Source: Scleroderma bovista
Lineage: Eukaryota; Basidiomycota; Agaricomycetes; Boletales; Sclerodermataceae
DNA: 64,000 nt
Direction of reading: 5' to 3'
Assembly: GCA_037178675.1 (NCBI GenBank)
Contig: JAYMGJ010000235.1
Location: 62,001 to 126,000 of the forward strand
The translations under genes were made by a program, and so were the position numbers. Shown here piece by piece: positions 21,679 to 31,700 of the stretch. How positions within the stretch are numbered: position 1 is the stretch's first letter; the number at the start of each line of letters is the position of its first letter. The notes beneath the pieces were generated by a model. That model had not been told where the DNA came from. It ran no database searches and saw only the letters and a list, made by a program, of their open reading frames with translations.

Positions 21679-24600
21679 TTTGGTGGCGTTCAGCTCGGCC
21701 AGGGCGCTGTGGTGCCGGAGGTGGCGGATTTCTCGCCGGTGAAGGCGTTCTCGGTGCTGGTGGAGGCACTGGAGATGGCGTACGGGGAGGATTTATTTGA
21801 TTAGGCTCTTCCTCAGGAGCCTCAGGGTCCTTGCGCTTTGGATCGTCATCCTGCGCTTGGGGATGTGGGTAGCCATGGTCGTGTTCCACATCGTCATCAC
21901 TGTCGGTATCATCAGGGGGATTCCCTGGTCGATCGGTGGTAGGTTTCGGATTTGCCCTTCCGAAAGGGTTCTCGAGAGGTTCGCGCCTGTTTTTGGGGCA
22001 GCGAGGGAAGTGACGCTTGTCAAAAACGGCGTGGGCAGTGGTAAACACTGCATTGGTGGAGCGCATAAACAAGAAGTTGCGCTCATTGCCAGGGGCAACA
22101 CCGACATAGGTCATAAGCTCCGACTTAAGAGCCATCTTATTTGCTCGAGCCATTGCTGGGAGGTATACAAATGCTCCACAGCCAAACACACGTAGGTGGT
22201 TGATGTTAGGCATCTCCCCCTTAATCATTTCATGGGGGGTGCACCATTGCAGGCGAGCTACCGGAGTACGGTTGTAAAGGTGAGTTGCGTGAGCGAATGC
22301 AAATTCCCACCAGGAGTCAGGGATGCAGGCTTGATGCTGCATAGACTCAGCTTTGTCCATGAGAGTGCGCCCTAAACGCTCGGCGTGGCCATTCTGCATG
22401 GGAGTTCTTGGAGCACTTTGATATATTTTAATTCCTTTCTCAAGGAGTGCTCAATCAAATAGATCAGATTTATACTCTCCACCGGCATCGGACATCCATC
22501 CAACGACGTGTGTATCATGTTGGACGCGCACCATTTCGAGGAAATCTTTGGCAGCCGTAATCGCTGCAGCTTTGGAGCGAAGAGGCATAGTCCAGGCGTG
22601 AGAAGTGTAGTCATCGTAGAAGGTAATAACATATTTAAACTTCCGGTACAACGTAACCGGGAAGGATTTGAGATCAGAGTGCACCAGCTCAAAGGGCTTG
22701 GAAGCACGTCTTTCATTCTCTGGGAAAGCTCGATTGGGCATCTTGCCAAGAGCACATCCAGGGCAAACACAATCCTCAGTAGGAAAGTGGATCTCCGGGA
22801 AGCGCTGCGTATGTTTTTGCGCACGTTGGAGTACTTCCTTCAAGGGGTGCCCAAATCTCCGGTGCATAATGTCGTAATCGACTTTGCTCACGGAGGCGAT
22901 GTAGTTAGATCTAATTATCGGGATAGATCTAATCCCGAAAATGACGTTGCGATCATCTTCTGGGTCTGGCCCAAACCATAGGCGTTCAGCTTTATGAATG
23001 AGGCTAATGCCTCGCTTATCGCCAGTGACTTTGTAATTACGCTGGAGCATTTCGCCCATAGAAATAAGGCGCGCAGTAGCGCCTGGCATATGGAGCACTT
23101 GGGTGAGTGTAATGACTTTCTCATCCCCAGAGTTGTGGTCTAGGCACTGGAGTAATACCGTGCCAATGCCAGCAATTAGTGCTACACCATTTGCGGTTTT
23201 GGCGTAGTGCGCTCGCTTTAGCGCATTGTAGGAGGCAAAATCACCTATGTCACCGGTAAAGTGGCGTGATGCACCAGAGTCTAGTAGCCAGAAGGCACCA
23301 GAAAGTTCACTATCGTCAACCATTTTTCCCTTACAGCCAGCACAGCGTGCATCACTCGTTTCATGAGAACACAAACAAATATATGCATTTCTCGAGATAC
23401 GACATGACATATTGTAGTGACTACTCGCTATATACAGTGACGGCGTATAGCGCACATGTAAAGGGAGCGTGTCAGTGTCGATCAGCACGCATGCAGAAGG
23501 TACTTGCCTGAAGAGGCTGGCCTCCGCGCCCATCGCCATTGACGTCGCGTTGTAGCGGTCGAGGACCATCGCATCGATCTCATCGAACTCGTCATCAGCG
23601 AACGGCTCGTGAGCGAAGGGCTCTTCATCCCCAAGGGAGATGGCATCCTCCTCATACATTGTGATGCGCTCCTCGAGACGAGGGTGCTTCAGCGAGGAGG
23701 GACCGGCCTCGGGCTGGTCCAGGTTCGCACTCGCCATCGACACAACTTGGTCGAGAGTGCGGATAGTCTGGCAGGAGGGCTCTACCCCCAGACGGTGTGC
23801 CAAATCGAAGGCCCGAATAGTATTATCGAAAGCGGGGGGGCCATAGTGGGCAGCACCGGGGGTGTGAGCCAGGGCGCGAGGGTCGACGGTGGGCTCTGGT
23901 CCATCGTAGTGGACGTACGTAGCGAAAGCGGCTTGTTGGGCGTTCTCGCGGCGAGCGCGAGCCTTCTTGCCGCCACGGCGTGTGCGGCCTCCCTGTCCTT
24001 GGGCAGGAGCGTTTCTGCTCGTACCGCCGTTGGACCCGCCTTGCTGCTGCTGCTGCCTCTGGGGCTGCTGCTGCTGCTGGGCGAACTTGGGGTCAGCCGG
24101 CTTGCGCTTCACAGCGCTAAGCTTGTTGGCCTGGGGGCCCTTACCACCGGCGCACGAAGAGGCGCCTTTCTGTTCGAAAGAGAGTGTGGCGGCTTTGACT
24201 ATCCCATCGGGCTTCAGATTTTTGATCTCGTCTGGCGACGTTTGGCTGAGTATCTGAGCTACGACCTCCATAGTGGGAGGGAGCTTGCATAGAATGATCA
24301 TGGCCTGCACGGGGGCAGGGAATTCGAAGCCAGCGTCTTTGAGGTATGCAAAGTGGCTAAGCACTTTGGTGATGGCAGGAGCGGGATGAGAGCCAGCAGG
24401 AATGGTAGTCACCAGGAGCTTGCTAAGCTCGGCGTAGGCGGAGCCGATACTGGGGGCGCCGAAGTTCTTCTTGAGGTGGTCCCAGACATCTTTAACATTG
24501 TCGAGGTTGGAGACAGCGACCTGGATAGAGGGGGCGAGGCGCAAGGTGATATTACCGAGCGCTCTCTCGGTGTTGTCGTCCCATTCCTTACGGTCATCGT

Positions 24601-24784
24601 GACCGGCAACGGGTTGCGTCGTCGAGTAAACGTACCATTGGCCTTGTGCCCGAAGGTAGGCCTGCATGGAGGTGTGCCACTGCTGCCAGTTGGAGCCAGT
24701 GAACACGGAAACCATCTTGTCAAGAGCGCTGGACATGGTGATATTCTGTTGGGAGTCAACGGAGTCAGCAAGTGAATGCGACAA
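21629..24784 (-). pseudogene. Copia-2 gag-protease-integrase
   Basis: The frame opens at ATG 24784 (MSHSLADSV; a second ATG, MSSALDKMV, fits a UBN2 gag start). It has a single TGA at 22448-22450, between CKSDLFD-like and ALLEKGIKIYQ, where CGA is expected. Gag spans residues ~1-250 with a Gln-rich stretch. The protease site WLLDSGASRHFTG is intact (near 23280). Integrase has HRRFGHP...CPGCALGK, HSDLKSFP, MSDAGGEY and QNGHAERLGRTLMD, so all three acidic residues are present. The C-terminal part is rich in Pro and Arg. The frame then ends, and pol continues in another frame at 21678. Confidence 0.88.
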
Positions 24785-25073
24785 CGGACAATCAAGAAAA
24801 GAAGAAACACCTGAGTGCTAGTGAAAGCACTTCTGTCAACAGCTAACTCATGACTAGGGTATGCCAGCGCAAGTCATCGACGAACTTCGCCTGTGGCAAT
24901 ACAGGTGCTCAACTAGGAGCTCACTGTCTGGCGCAAGTCGTCGACCGACTTCACCTTGTGGCTGTGCAGGGGCTCAGCTAGGAGCTCACTGTGGTCCACA
25001 GTGTCAAGCTAGTTAAAGCGACACTCAGGGAGCTGGAGCGCTGCCTGGTGCATTGCTGCACACAGTGCGCTCA

Positions 25074-25087
25074 CAGGGCTCATAACC
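25074..25087 (-). promoter_or_regulatory. Copia-2 primer-binding site (initiator tRNA-Met half)
   Basis: The plus strand reads CAGGGCTCATAACC against the LTR, identical over 14 bases to the Copia-1 site at 9763-9776. Confidence 0.8.
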
Positions 25088-25306
25088 TGTTGAAGCAATA
25101 CCTATATACATAGAGGAACTGCTACTCCAACTCACCTGTTAGGTGGAGTGCACAACCAGAGATGGTAGCAGTAGCTGGTTAAGAGCTGTTATATTATATA
25201 AGCGGTGAACACTGTTTATATACAACAAATAGTGTGATGCGTGACTGTGACACGTGACATGTGACATGTAACATCTACTCTAAAGAGGACTATTACTAAG
25301 TCTACA
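25088..25306 (-). repeat. Copia-2 5' LTR, truncated
   Basis: 219 bp matching 19464-19682. There are about six differences, all transitions and mostly CpG to CpA or TpG. It stops abruptly at AGTCTACA and joins unrelated helicase-like sequence. Confidence 0.85.
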
Positions 25307-25308
25307 TT

Positions 25309-25733
25309 CATCTTCCTGGTGCAAGTGTTTGCATGGATGGTGAGTAAAGAGTTTTTTATTGAATTCATGAAGGAGCCAGATGCTATCCCTACTGTGACTG
25401 ATAATGCAACATATCAACATATGCATTGAATGGTGTCAATTGCCCTGAAGGAAGGGTTGCAAGATCCACAATACAGTGATTTATTGTTTGCACTTGAGAA
25501 TGATAATCTGTGAACACATAGGCAGGAGTGATTTGAAGTTGTTGACACATTACAGTAAATTTTTGGTAGCCAGAGGTTGCCACACTGAACATTTTTGTAA
25601 GGGGGGTAATAGGCAGAATGCCACTTTCCAGACCCTCAAGGGTGTCTGCTTTGGTGTGTAGCATGTGCACGAGGATATAGACTGGAGGGTAATGGAGTTG
25701 TACAGTCTCCGTGGCTAAGCAGCCTTCAGCCAC
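25309..25733 (-). pseudogene. Relic of a PIF1-like helicase, C-terminal part
   Basis: The frame 25733-25389 includes VFTDYHSQVQTINHCIVDLA, close to the SQGQTI region near the end of PIF1-family helicases. After a frameshift near 25395 the next frame reads SRDSIWLLHEFNKKLFTHHP, which continues the family pattern. In fungi such sequences belong to PIF1 genes or to Helitron-related helicases. No Rep domain or Helitron end is visible, so I leave the origin open. The relic is cut at its 3' side by the junction with Copia-2. Confidence 0.6.
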
Positions 25734-25739
25734 CCCAAT

Positions 25740-26236
25740 AAACCTGTTTTGATGATACAGGTTCTTAGATGTTCAATGGACATTAGGGGGTATGGTGTGC
25801 AGCTCACAAGTGGCTTTCCAGGATGCCTGTATCCATGTTGTGAATAACCAATTGTGTGTGTATCTTTTGGCAAAAATGGGGTTGGTGAACTCATTGTACA
25901 ACAGTGTTACATAAGCTGGAAATTCCTAGCATGAGTGGGAGCCTCGAAGAAGGTGGCAAATACGACAATTGGATGTAAGATTCGTCCAAGTAATATTATG
26001 GATGATTGATGCAGAACGACGACATTAAGATGGATGAAGCGGTGTATCATATATGTAGTGGTGTATTTGTGTGGTGTTTGTTGTAATACGAGGGAACAAG
26101 GTGTGTGCCGTCTTAGACGGCCCTCTAGTCCATAAATTAGGTCTTTTTCAAACCAATTATGTAATAAATAGTTATTTGCTACTACTCGCTCTCTTGCAGC
26201 ACCCGAACTATCACCCGCCAGTTGTGCTCGAGACAA
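25740..26236. other. Upstream region of GGPPS-2, no gene recognised
   Basis: About 500 bp without coding signal. It should hold the GGPPS-2 promoter. A pyrimidine-rich, TTATTTGCT-containing stretch lies near 26165-26200. I see no clear TATA box. Confidence 0.45.
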
Positions 26237-27601
26237 ATGCCCATTTCTACGTTTGAAAACCTCCTCTCGTCTATAAAGCAGTCCCCAGATGGGTGGTCTC
26301 CAGATCGTGAAAAGGTAGACGAAATATCAACTATCAGTTAAATTGCAGTCCCGCAGGGTCACCTTCATATGAACAGGTTCTGCTGGACCCTTTCACTTAT
26401 GTTGCTTCAAATCCAGGGAAAGATATCCGCGGAACGCTGATTGTCGCATTCGATCTGTGGCTAAACGTTCCCAAGACAAAGCTGAATGTGATCGCTCAGG
26501 TGGTAGACACGGTGCACAACGCGTCTCTCATGTTCGACCAACTTTAGTCCCAGGGCTAAATCATTGCAGTCTGATAATTAACTCGTCTACGCAGGCTCGA
26601 CGACATAGAAGATGATTCTGAGTTACGAAGGGGGAAACCAGCCACTCACAAGGTGTATGGTATCCCTCAGACGATAAATTCTGCCACCTACGCTCTTTGG
26701 GTTGCTTACCAGCGATTGTCATCGATCCGGCCATCCGCTACGGGTGGAGTCGGGGGAAAGCACAGTCCCCTGTGCGATGACGCATTAGACCAGATCTTTA
26801 CAGGTATACCATAGGAGATCCTCCCTTAACAAGTCCTTTTATATCTGTTTTCAGAGGAACTCTTGCGTCTGCACCGTGGTCAAGGGCTAGATATGCACTG
26901 GCGCGATTCCTTTACTTGTCCAACTGAGGATGAATATATCGAGATGGCACGCGGTAGTGAGCAGAATGAAATTGTTTTTATGATGCTACTAACTAGCTGC
27001 GTCCAGAGGCAAGCAGTGTATTACGCCTTTCAGTCAGACTCATGATGGCGTTCTCAACAAATACCAACATGTAAGCCCACCGACGCACCCAAGTTCATGT
27101 TGTCCCAATTCAATAACGAAGGGACCTGGTTTACTTGAGCGATCTTATCGGAGTTTTTGGTCAAATTCGAGACGACTACATGAACTTGCAAAGCAAAGAG
27201 GTCAATGATGTCTCTGGCACGGTATCAAAGCTCTGAAACGATCCAATGATCGTAGTACACAGATACCAAAGGCCTTGCAGACGATATTTCGGAAGGGAAA
27301 TTCTCATTCCCTATCATCCACGGTATTCAAGAGAACCCCGACAGTACGGTGATAATGGGTATGTACATCAGTTACTAATAAGACAATGACTGGCATTAAA
27401 CAAACTCCAGACATCCTCAAGCAGACGCCAAAGACGCCAAGCTTAAAACGTCAAGCAATTGCGTATCTCAAGGACGTCACACACTCCTTCGACTACACAC
27501 TTCGCGTGATGCAGTTGTTGGAGGTGCAAATTCGCGATGAGATACTTAAGTTGGGAGGAAACCCAGTGCTAGAGGCATTGATAGATAAACTGCACCAATG
27601 A
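26237..27601 (+). CDS. Geranylgeranyl diphosphate synthase paralogue (GGPPS-2), eight exons
   Basis: Exons read as 26237-26314, 26377-26531, 26595-26803, 26855-26956, 27007-27070, 27122-27200, 27256-27358 and 27411-27601. They total 981 nt (326 aa) in frame. Exons 1, 2, 4, 6 and 7 have exactly the lengths of their GGPPS-1 counterparts (78, 155, 102, 79, 103). Exon 3 equals GGPPS-1 exons 3 and 4 fused. Motifs: [12 protein letters not shown] at residue 80, [24 protein letters not shown] and QIRDDYMNL (DD at 220-221). The KTGG motif reads KASS here, the main departure at the active site. It may be a functional paralogue with changed properties, or the GGPPS of a diterpene pathway, although no terpene cyclase or P450 lies nearby. 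All splice sites are GT-AG. Confidence 0.9.
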
Positions 27602-27706
27602 TAACGCATAGGTCGTTCGATAGATGCCTTGTTATTCATCACAGGTGGAAAAATGGGCTTGCCACTCTGAAATAAACAGACGAAACTCGGTTTTGACGCG
27701 AATTTA

Positions 27707-28635
27707 TTACAGTTTTGCGAGCCACTCACAGTTGGAAGACTCTGAGACGTCATCGTCACCAAAAAAATCGTCCCCAGAAGCATCTTCGATCTGTTGTTGT
27801 TTCGAAGGACCCTTTCCACGGTCTGTCATATCTATACCTTTTCGTGGCAATCCTGACCTTCTCTCCCACTTTGGTTTCTCGAGATCATGCTCTGGCTCCA
27901 AGCTGAGCTCTCCGCGCCGCATTTTCGACCGTGTCAATTCTCGTATTTTCGAACGTTCATCATCGTCATCCGTGGTTTTGATTGGTGCAGATAGCACATT
28001 TGAGTTCCGCACTTCAGGGGGGAAAAGTGAGATATATTTCCTTGTCTTGGGATAGTGCTATGCAAGTGGTCAGCATCAAAACTATTAAAACAGATCGCTT
28101 CGACTATACCAGAATATAGTTCAGGTCTACTCTAAGATCAAATAAGGTTGACTCTAGCTCCTTAGTATTTTCTGCGGCTTTTATGTTACGTTTCGTCTGG
28201 TTAATTTTCCGAACCACCTTTTGTCGTTCTTGGTAGAACTTACGTGAACGAGTAGTGCAGAAGAGCCAGATAGGAATACACACCAAAAAACTTGACCTTG
28301 TGATATTTGACCGCCATCGCACGTTCTTGGCGTGCATTTTGAGCCTTGACGAGATCGGCTTCGAGTGCCTTTATTTTCCGCTCGGTTTCAACCCGAACAT
28401 TTGCAGCTAGATTCTCTTTGGCAAGAAGCCTTCTGGCCTGTCTCAACGATGACTTGATTTTCTGTACCCCTGGAGCAGTATCCTCTGAAGGTGCATATCT
28501 TGCTTTGTCAGGATATGGATGATGTCTGTCCTTCTGGCGGGATTTCCTTGAGGTTTGTTTGGCTTTGCCGGGTTCCATTGGAGTCTGTTCCTCTGGGGAT
28601 TTGGGAGAGGTGCATAGTAAGCCTGGCTGCAACAC
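27707..28635 (-). CDS. EFG1: rRNA-processing protein EFG1
   Basis: Small-subunit processome-associated nucleolar protein needed for 18S rRNA maturation. Exons on the minus strand are 28635-28282, 28238-28110 and 28057-27707 (834 nt, 277 aa), separated by 43- and 52-nt introns. Family hallmarks are GVQKIKSSLRQARRLLAKENL, AVKYHKVKFF, ERQKVVRKINQTKR, DLRVDLNYIL and HYPKTRKYISLFP, with long basic helices that probably form coiled coil. The C-terminus is acidic (GDDFFGDDDVSES). An alternative start (MEPGK) lies at 28578 and would leave a more normal 5' leader, since the first ATG is only 6 bp from a telobox-like motif. It is divergent from ELP1 with only 131 bp between the ATGs. Confidence 0.9.
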
Positions 28636-28766
28636 TGAGACTAGGGTTAGTGCTTAGCTCGATGGGGTTAGGATTCCTTGCGTTTGGCACCGAGCCTAGG
28701 GTTAGGGTCCGATTTGACTCTCACTCAAAATGTATCCTTGATCGATGATCATCATAACTCCTCGTC
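28636..28766. promoter_or_regulatory. Bidirectional EFG1/ELP1 promoter with three telobox-like motifs
   Basis: CTAGGGTTAG (28641-28650), GGGGTTAGG (28664-28672) and CTAGGGTTAGGGT (28696-28708) fall in a 131-bp gap between divergent ATGs. TTAGGG is the basidiomycete telomere repeat. Related teloboxes recruit Tbf1-like factors to ribosome-biogenesis and snoRNA genes in other fungi. Here the motif fits EFG1, an rRNA-processing factor. Confidence 0.6.
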
Positions 28767-31700
28767 ATGCGGAATCTAGCACAGATTGCGGTACAAGTAG
28801 TCTCATTAGACGCGGACGCCGTAGGACAATTCTCGAGCGTACCACCCGAAGGTCCTGCAGCGACCCTCTCCGCGACTGCATTCGATATTGATCGGGATAT
28901 CACGTTCGCTGCCACCGAATGTAGTGGTGAAATTCTCGTTTGGAAGACTTCGACAAATCATCTTTTTTCTCTTGAGGAGCCGTCGTTCAGCTTTTGTGGA
29001 TCATATGTTACACCGGAGCCTCGTATTGCAAGTCTCAGGGTCCTCGCTGAAACTAGTCGATTAGCGTTGATAACGCACGCAGGAGATATTGTTGTCTGGG
29101 AGCTTGACGATTCTGGGGAATTCAATGTGGACGATCTTCTGTCTCTCACCATCCAGCACTAACCACCTCACCAATCACAGAACGACCCTGATGTTCAAGG
29201 AACGGTGGACACAGGAATCCTTGCTGCATGTTGGAGTCCAGACGATACCCTCCTGACACTAACTACGAGTACGTTAACCAGCGGTTTACAAAATATGAAT
29301 ATTGACAATATGGTACATTTAGATGAAAATGTGATTTTGATGACCTCAACGTTCGATGTTCTATCAGAGGTGCCTTTGGAAACGAGCGAATTTGGCGAGG
29401 GTTCGTACTAGTGCCCATTCACGTCTTGACTTTTCATGATTTCTGCGCAGATGCCCCTATCGACGTTGGGTGGGGTGCCAAAGAAACTCAGTTCCATGGT
29501 TCTATCGGCCGTTCACACCTCAACGCCGAGGTACATACGAATGACGAAGAAAATAGCGTCAGTGATGATGGGTTGCCCCGTATCACTTGGCGTGGCGACG
29601 GTGCCTACTTTGCCGTTTCCACGTGCTCTTCTCAGCCTCAGTCACACCGAGTTATTCGAGTGTATTCACACGAGGGGCGCCTTCAGTCTACGTCTGAACC
29701 GGTATCTGGTCTGGAGGCCAGTGTGGCATGGAGACCAAATGGAGGGTTAATAGCTTCTTCACAAATGGAGGTCAGATTGGGTCTCCATGATACTCGCAAA
29801 AGTGGAAAATATGACGTTGTATTCTTCGAGCGGAATGGCCTCCGCCATGGCGAGTTCAGTTTGCGCCGCCCGCAAGTAAGAGACGATTCGTTTTGCAGAG
29901 TTAAAGATCTTTTGTGGTCTCCCGATTCAGCTATACTTGCAGTGTGGCTGAAGGACACAAAGGGCGATACAGTGCAATTATGGACAACAGGCAATTATCA
30001 TTGGTACGTACTTTAATAAACTTTCCTCTGTCCCTGACAGCGAATGATGAGGTATGCAGGTATCTAAAGCAGGAGATATATCCCCCTGGTACTGATCACT
30101 TTACAACTGTTGCATGGCACCCAGAACAGGCCTTGCAGCTTGTTATGACGACCCCTTGTATGTATCTCCGTTACTGGGGGGAACCATTTCGCGAGGACTC
30201 ACTATCTTCGAGCTCAGTTGATTTTCCAGACATATGTATGGGATACTTGCGCCGGTGCACATGATACAGGTTGTGTAGGTGTTGTTGACGGAGGTAACTT
30301 CTCGTGACATTATTTGGAAAGGAAACTTACAACACGTGGTAAATAGATCATGTCTTCCTCACTCCTTTCCGCACGCAGAATGTGCCTCCTCCAATGTCAT
30401 CATATCAACTGCATGCATGTCCTCGTACCGATACTGACGCGTCCTTATCATCTACGCCTTCTTTGCGAAGCACCCCGATTCATATATCTCTCTCGCCCTT
30501 GAAAAATGTATTAGCAGCCGTGTGGAGAAATGGGTATGTTGCTGTTTGGTCTCTGCATACCCGCATTGGACCTGGGAATGGGAAGGTAATGGATCCTACA
30601 CTGCTATGGTCGACAGAGTTGGAGGACCAAGGCAAATCATGGAAACAGATTTCTGTTTCTGTAACTGACGAGACAATCTTGCAAGTGGCTGTGCTCTGTT
30701 CTTTGGAGAAAGGCTTCGACCAGGCAATTATCCATGAAGTCCGACTTTCCACAACGGGCGAACTGTCTGTCGTCGGTGATGATAGCTGGGTGGCTAATTT
30801 TCGGGGGAAGAATGGTCGTCTTTTGTCAAGTTTAGAGCGGGCACCACCATTTTGGCAGTCTTCTGACGGACAAATATTCAACGGTTTGTATCTTACGCAA
30901 CCTGTTGACGCCTGTTCCTAATGCCTTATTCTTTCAGTGGATTGTGTTCAAGATGCGCGCATACAACTCTGCAAATTCCCAGAATTTTGCTATTGGGCTA
31001 TGAGTTTTACAGCCCAGTCACGGCATCTATTTGTCGCTCTTTCCAGTACGGGGAAGCTCTATTGCGCTGCCAAAGGCTCGAAACCAGCACTGCTGGTCAA
31101 GAATGCGAGTTCATTCACGGTTGCCTCGGGTTTTGTGGTGTTCACCACACATGCTCACGAAGTGCATTTCACTCCCGTTGTAACGATAGTAGACCATCTG
31201 GATGCCCAGACCTTGGCGGACGATGATGTGTCTATCATTGCTACAGACTCCTCGCAGAAACGTCGGATTGAACGTGGATCAAGAATTGTGACTGTGGTGC
31301 CGAGTATGATGAGCCTCATCCTACAAATGCCGAGAGGCAATCTTGAGACCATAAACCCAAGGCCTTTAGTGATGGAGGTTGTGAAAAGTGACCTCGATGC
31401 GTCAGTGCCCTTTGCATATGATTTGTTACTTGCTGAAAGGCTTGCAGGGGTCAATGGAAAAAGGCCTTTTCGGCCTGTCGCAAACACCGAATAGATCTGA
31501 GTATCATTGTGGAACACAACCAGGGAGTGTTCTTAGCTAGCGTCCCTGCATTCGTCGAGCAAGTCCAAGATGTTGATTCCATTAATTTATTTTTAACTAG
31601 TATCGGGTACGTTTCTCCTGGTCCTTGGGTTTCCACCTACTTGAACTGTCATTAGGCGAAGTCAGTTATCCTCGAAAACCGTCATTGATGTATGCGATGT

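Larger units (their letters stand above)
19464..25306 (-). mobile_element. Copia-2: Ty1/copia LTR retrotransposon, 5' LTR truncated
   Basis: The left (3') LTR is 19464-19751 (288 bp, TGTTGAAG...CTTCAACA). The right (5') LTR begins at 25088 but ends at 25306 after 219 bp, so its outer ~69 bp are gone and no target duplication can be matched. On the minus strand the order is gag, CCHC-less linker, protease, integrase, RT, RNase H, polypurine tract. The primer site is the same initiator-tRNA half as in Copia-1. The coding region is closed by two TGA codons and one frameshift. Confidence 0.9.

Noticed and set aside
23609..24292. Plus-strand 227-codon frame with Leu/Ala-rich runs
   Set aside because: It lies opposite the Gln-rich gag region of Copia-2. 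The poly-Leu run is the complement of the CAG/CTG repeats.
19459..25311. A target-site duplication for Copia-2
   Set aside because: The five bases on the left (ATGCA) and right (TTCAT) do not match, and the right LTR is truncated, so no duplication can be claimed.
1260..27601. A diterpene biosynthetic gene cluster around the two GGPP synthases
   Set aside because: No terpene cyclase, P450, prenyltransferase or transporter gene is visible nearby. The neighbours are housekeeping genes and transposons.
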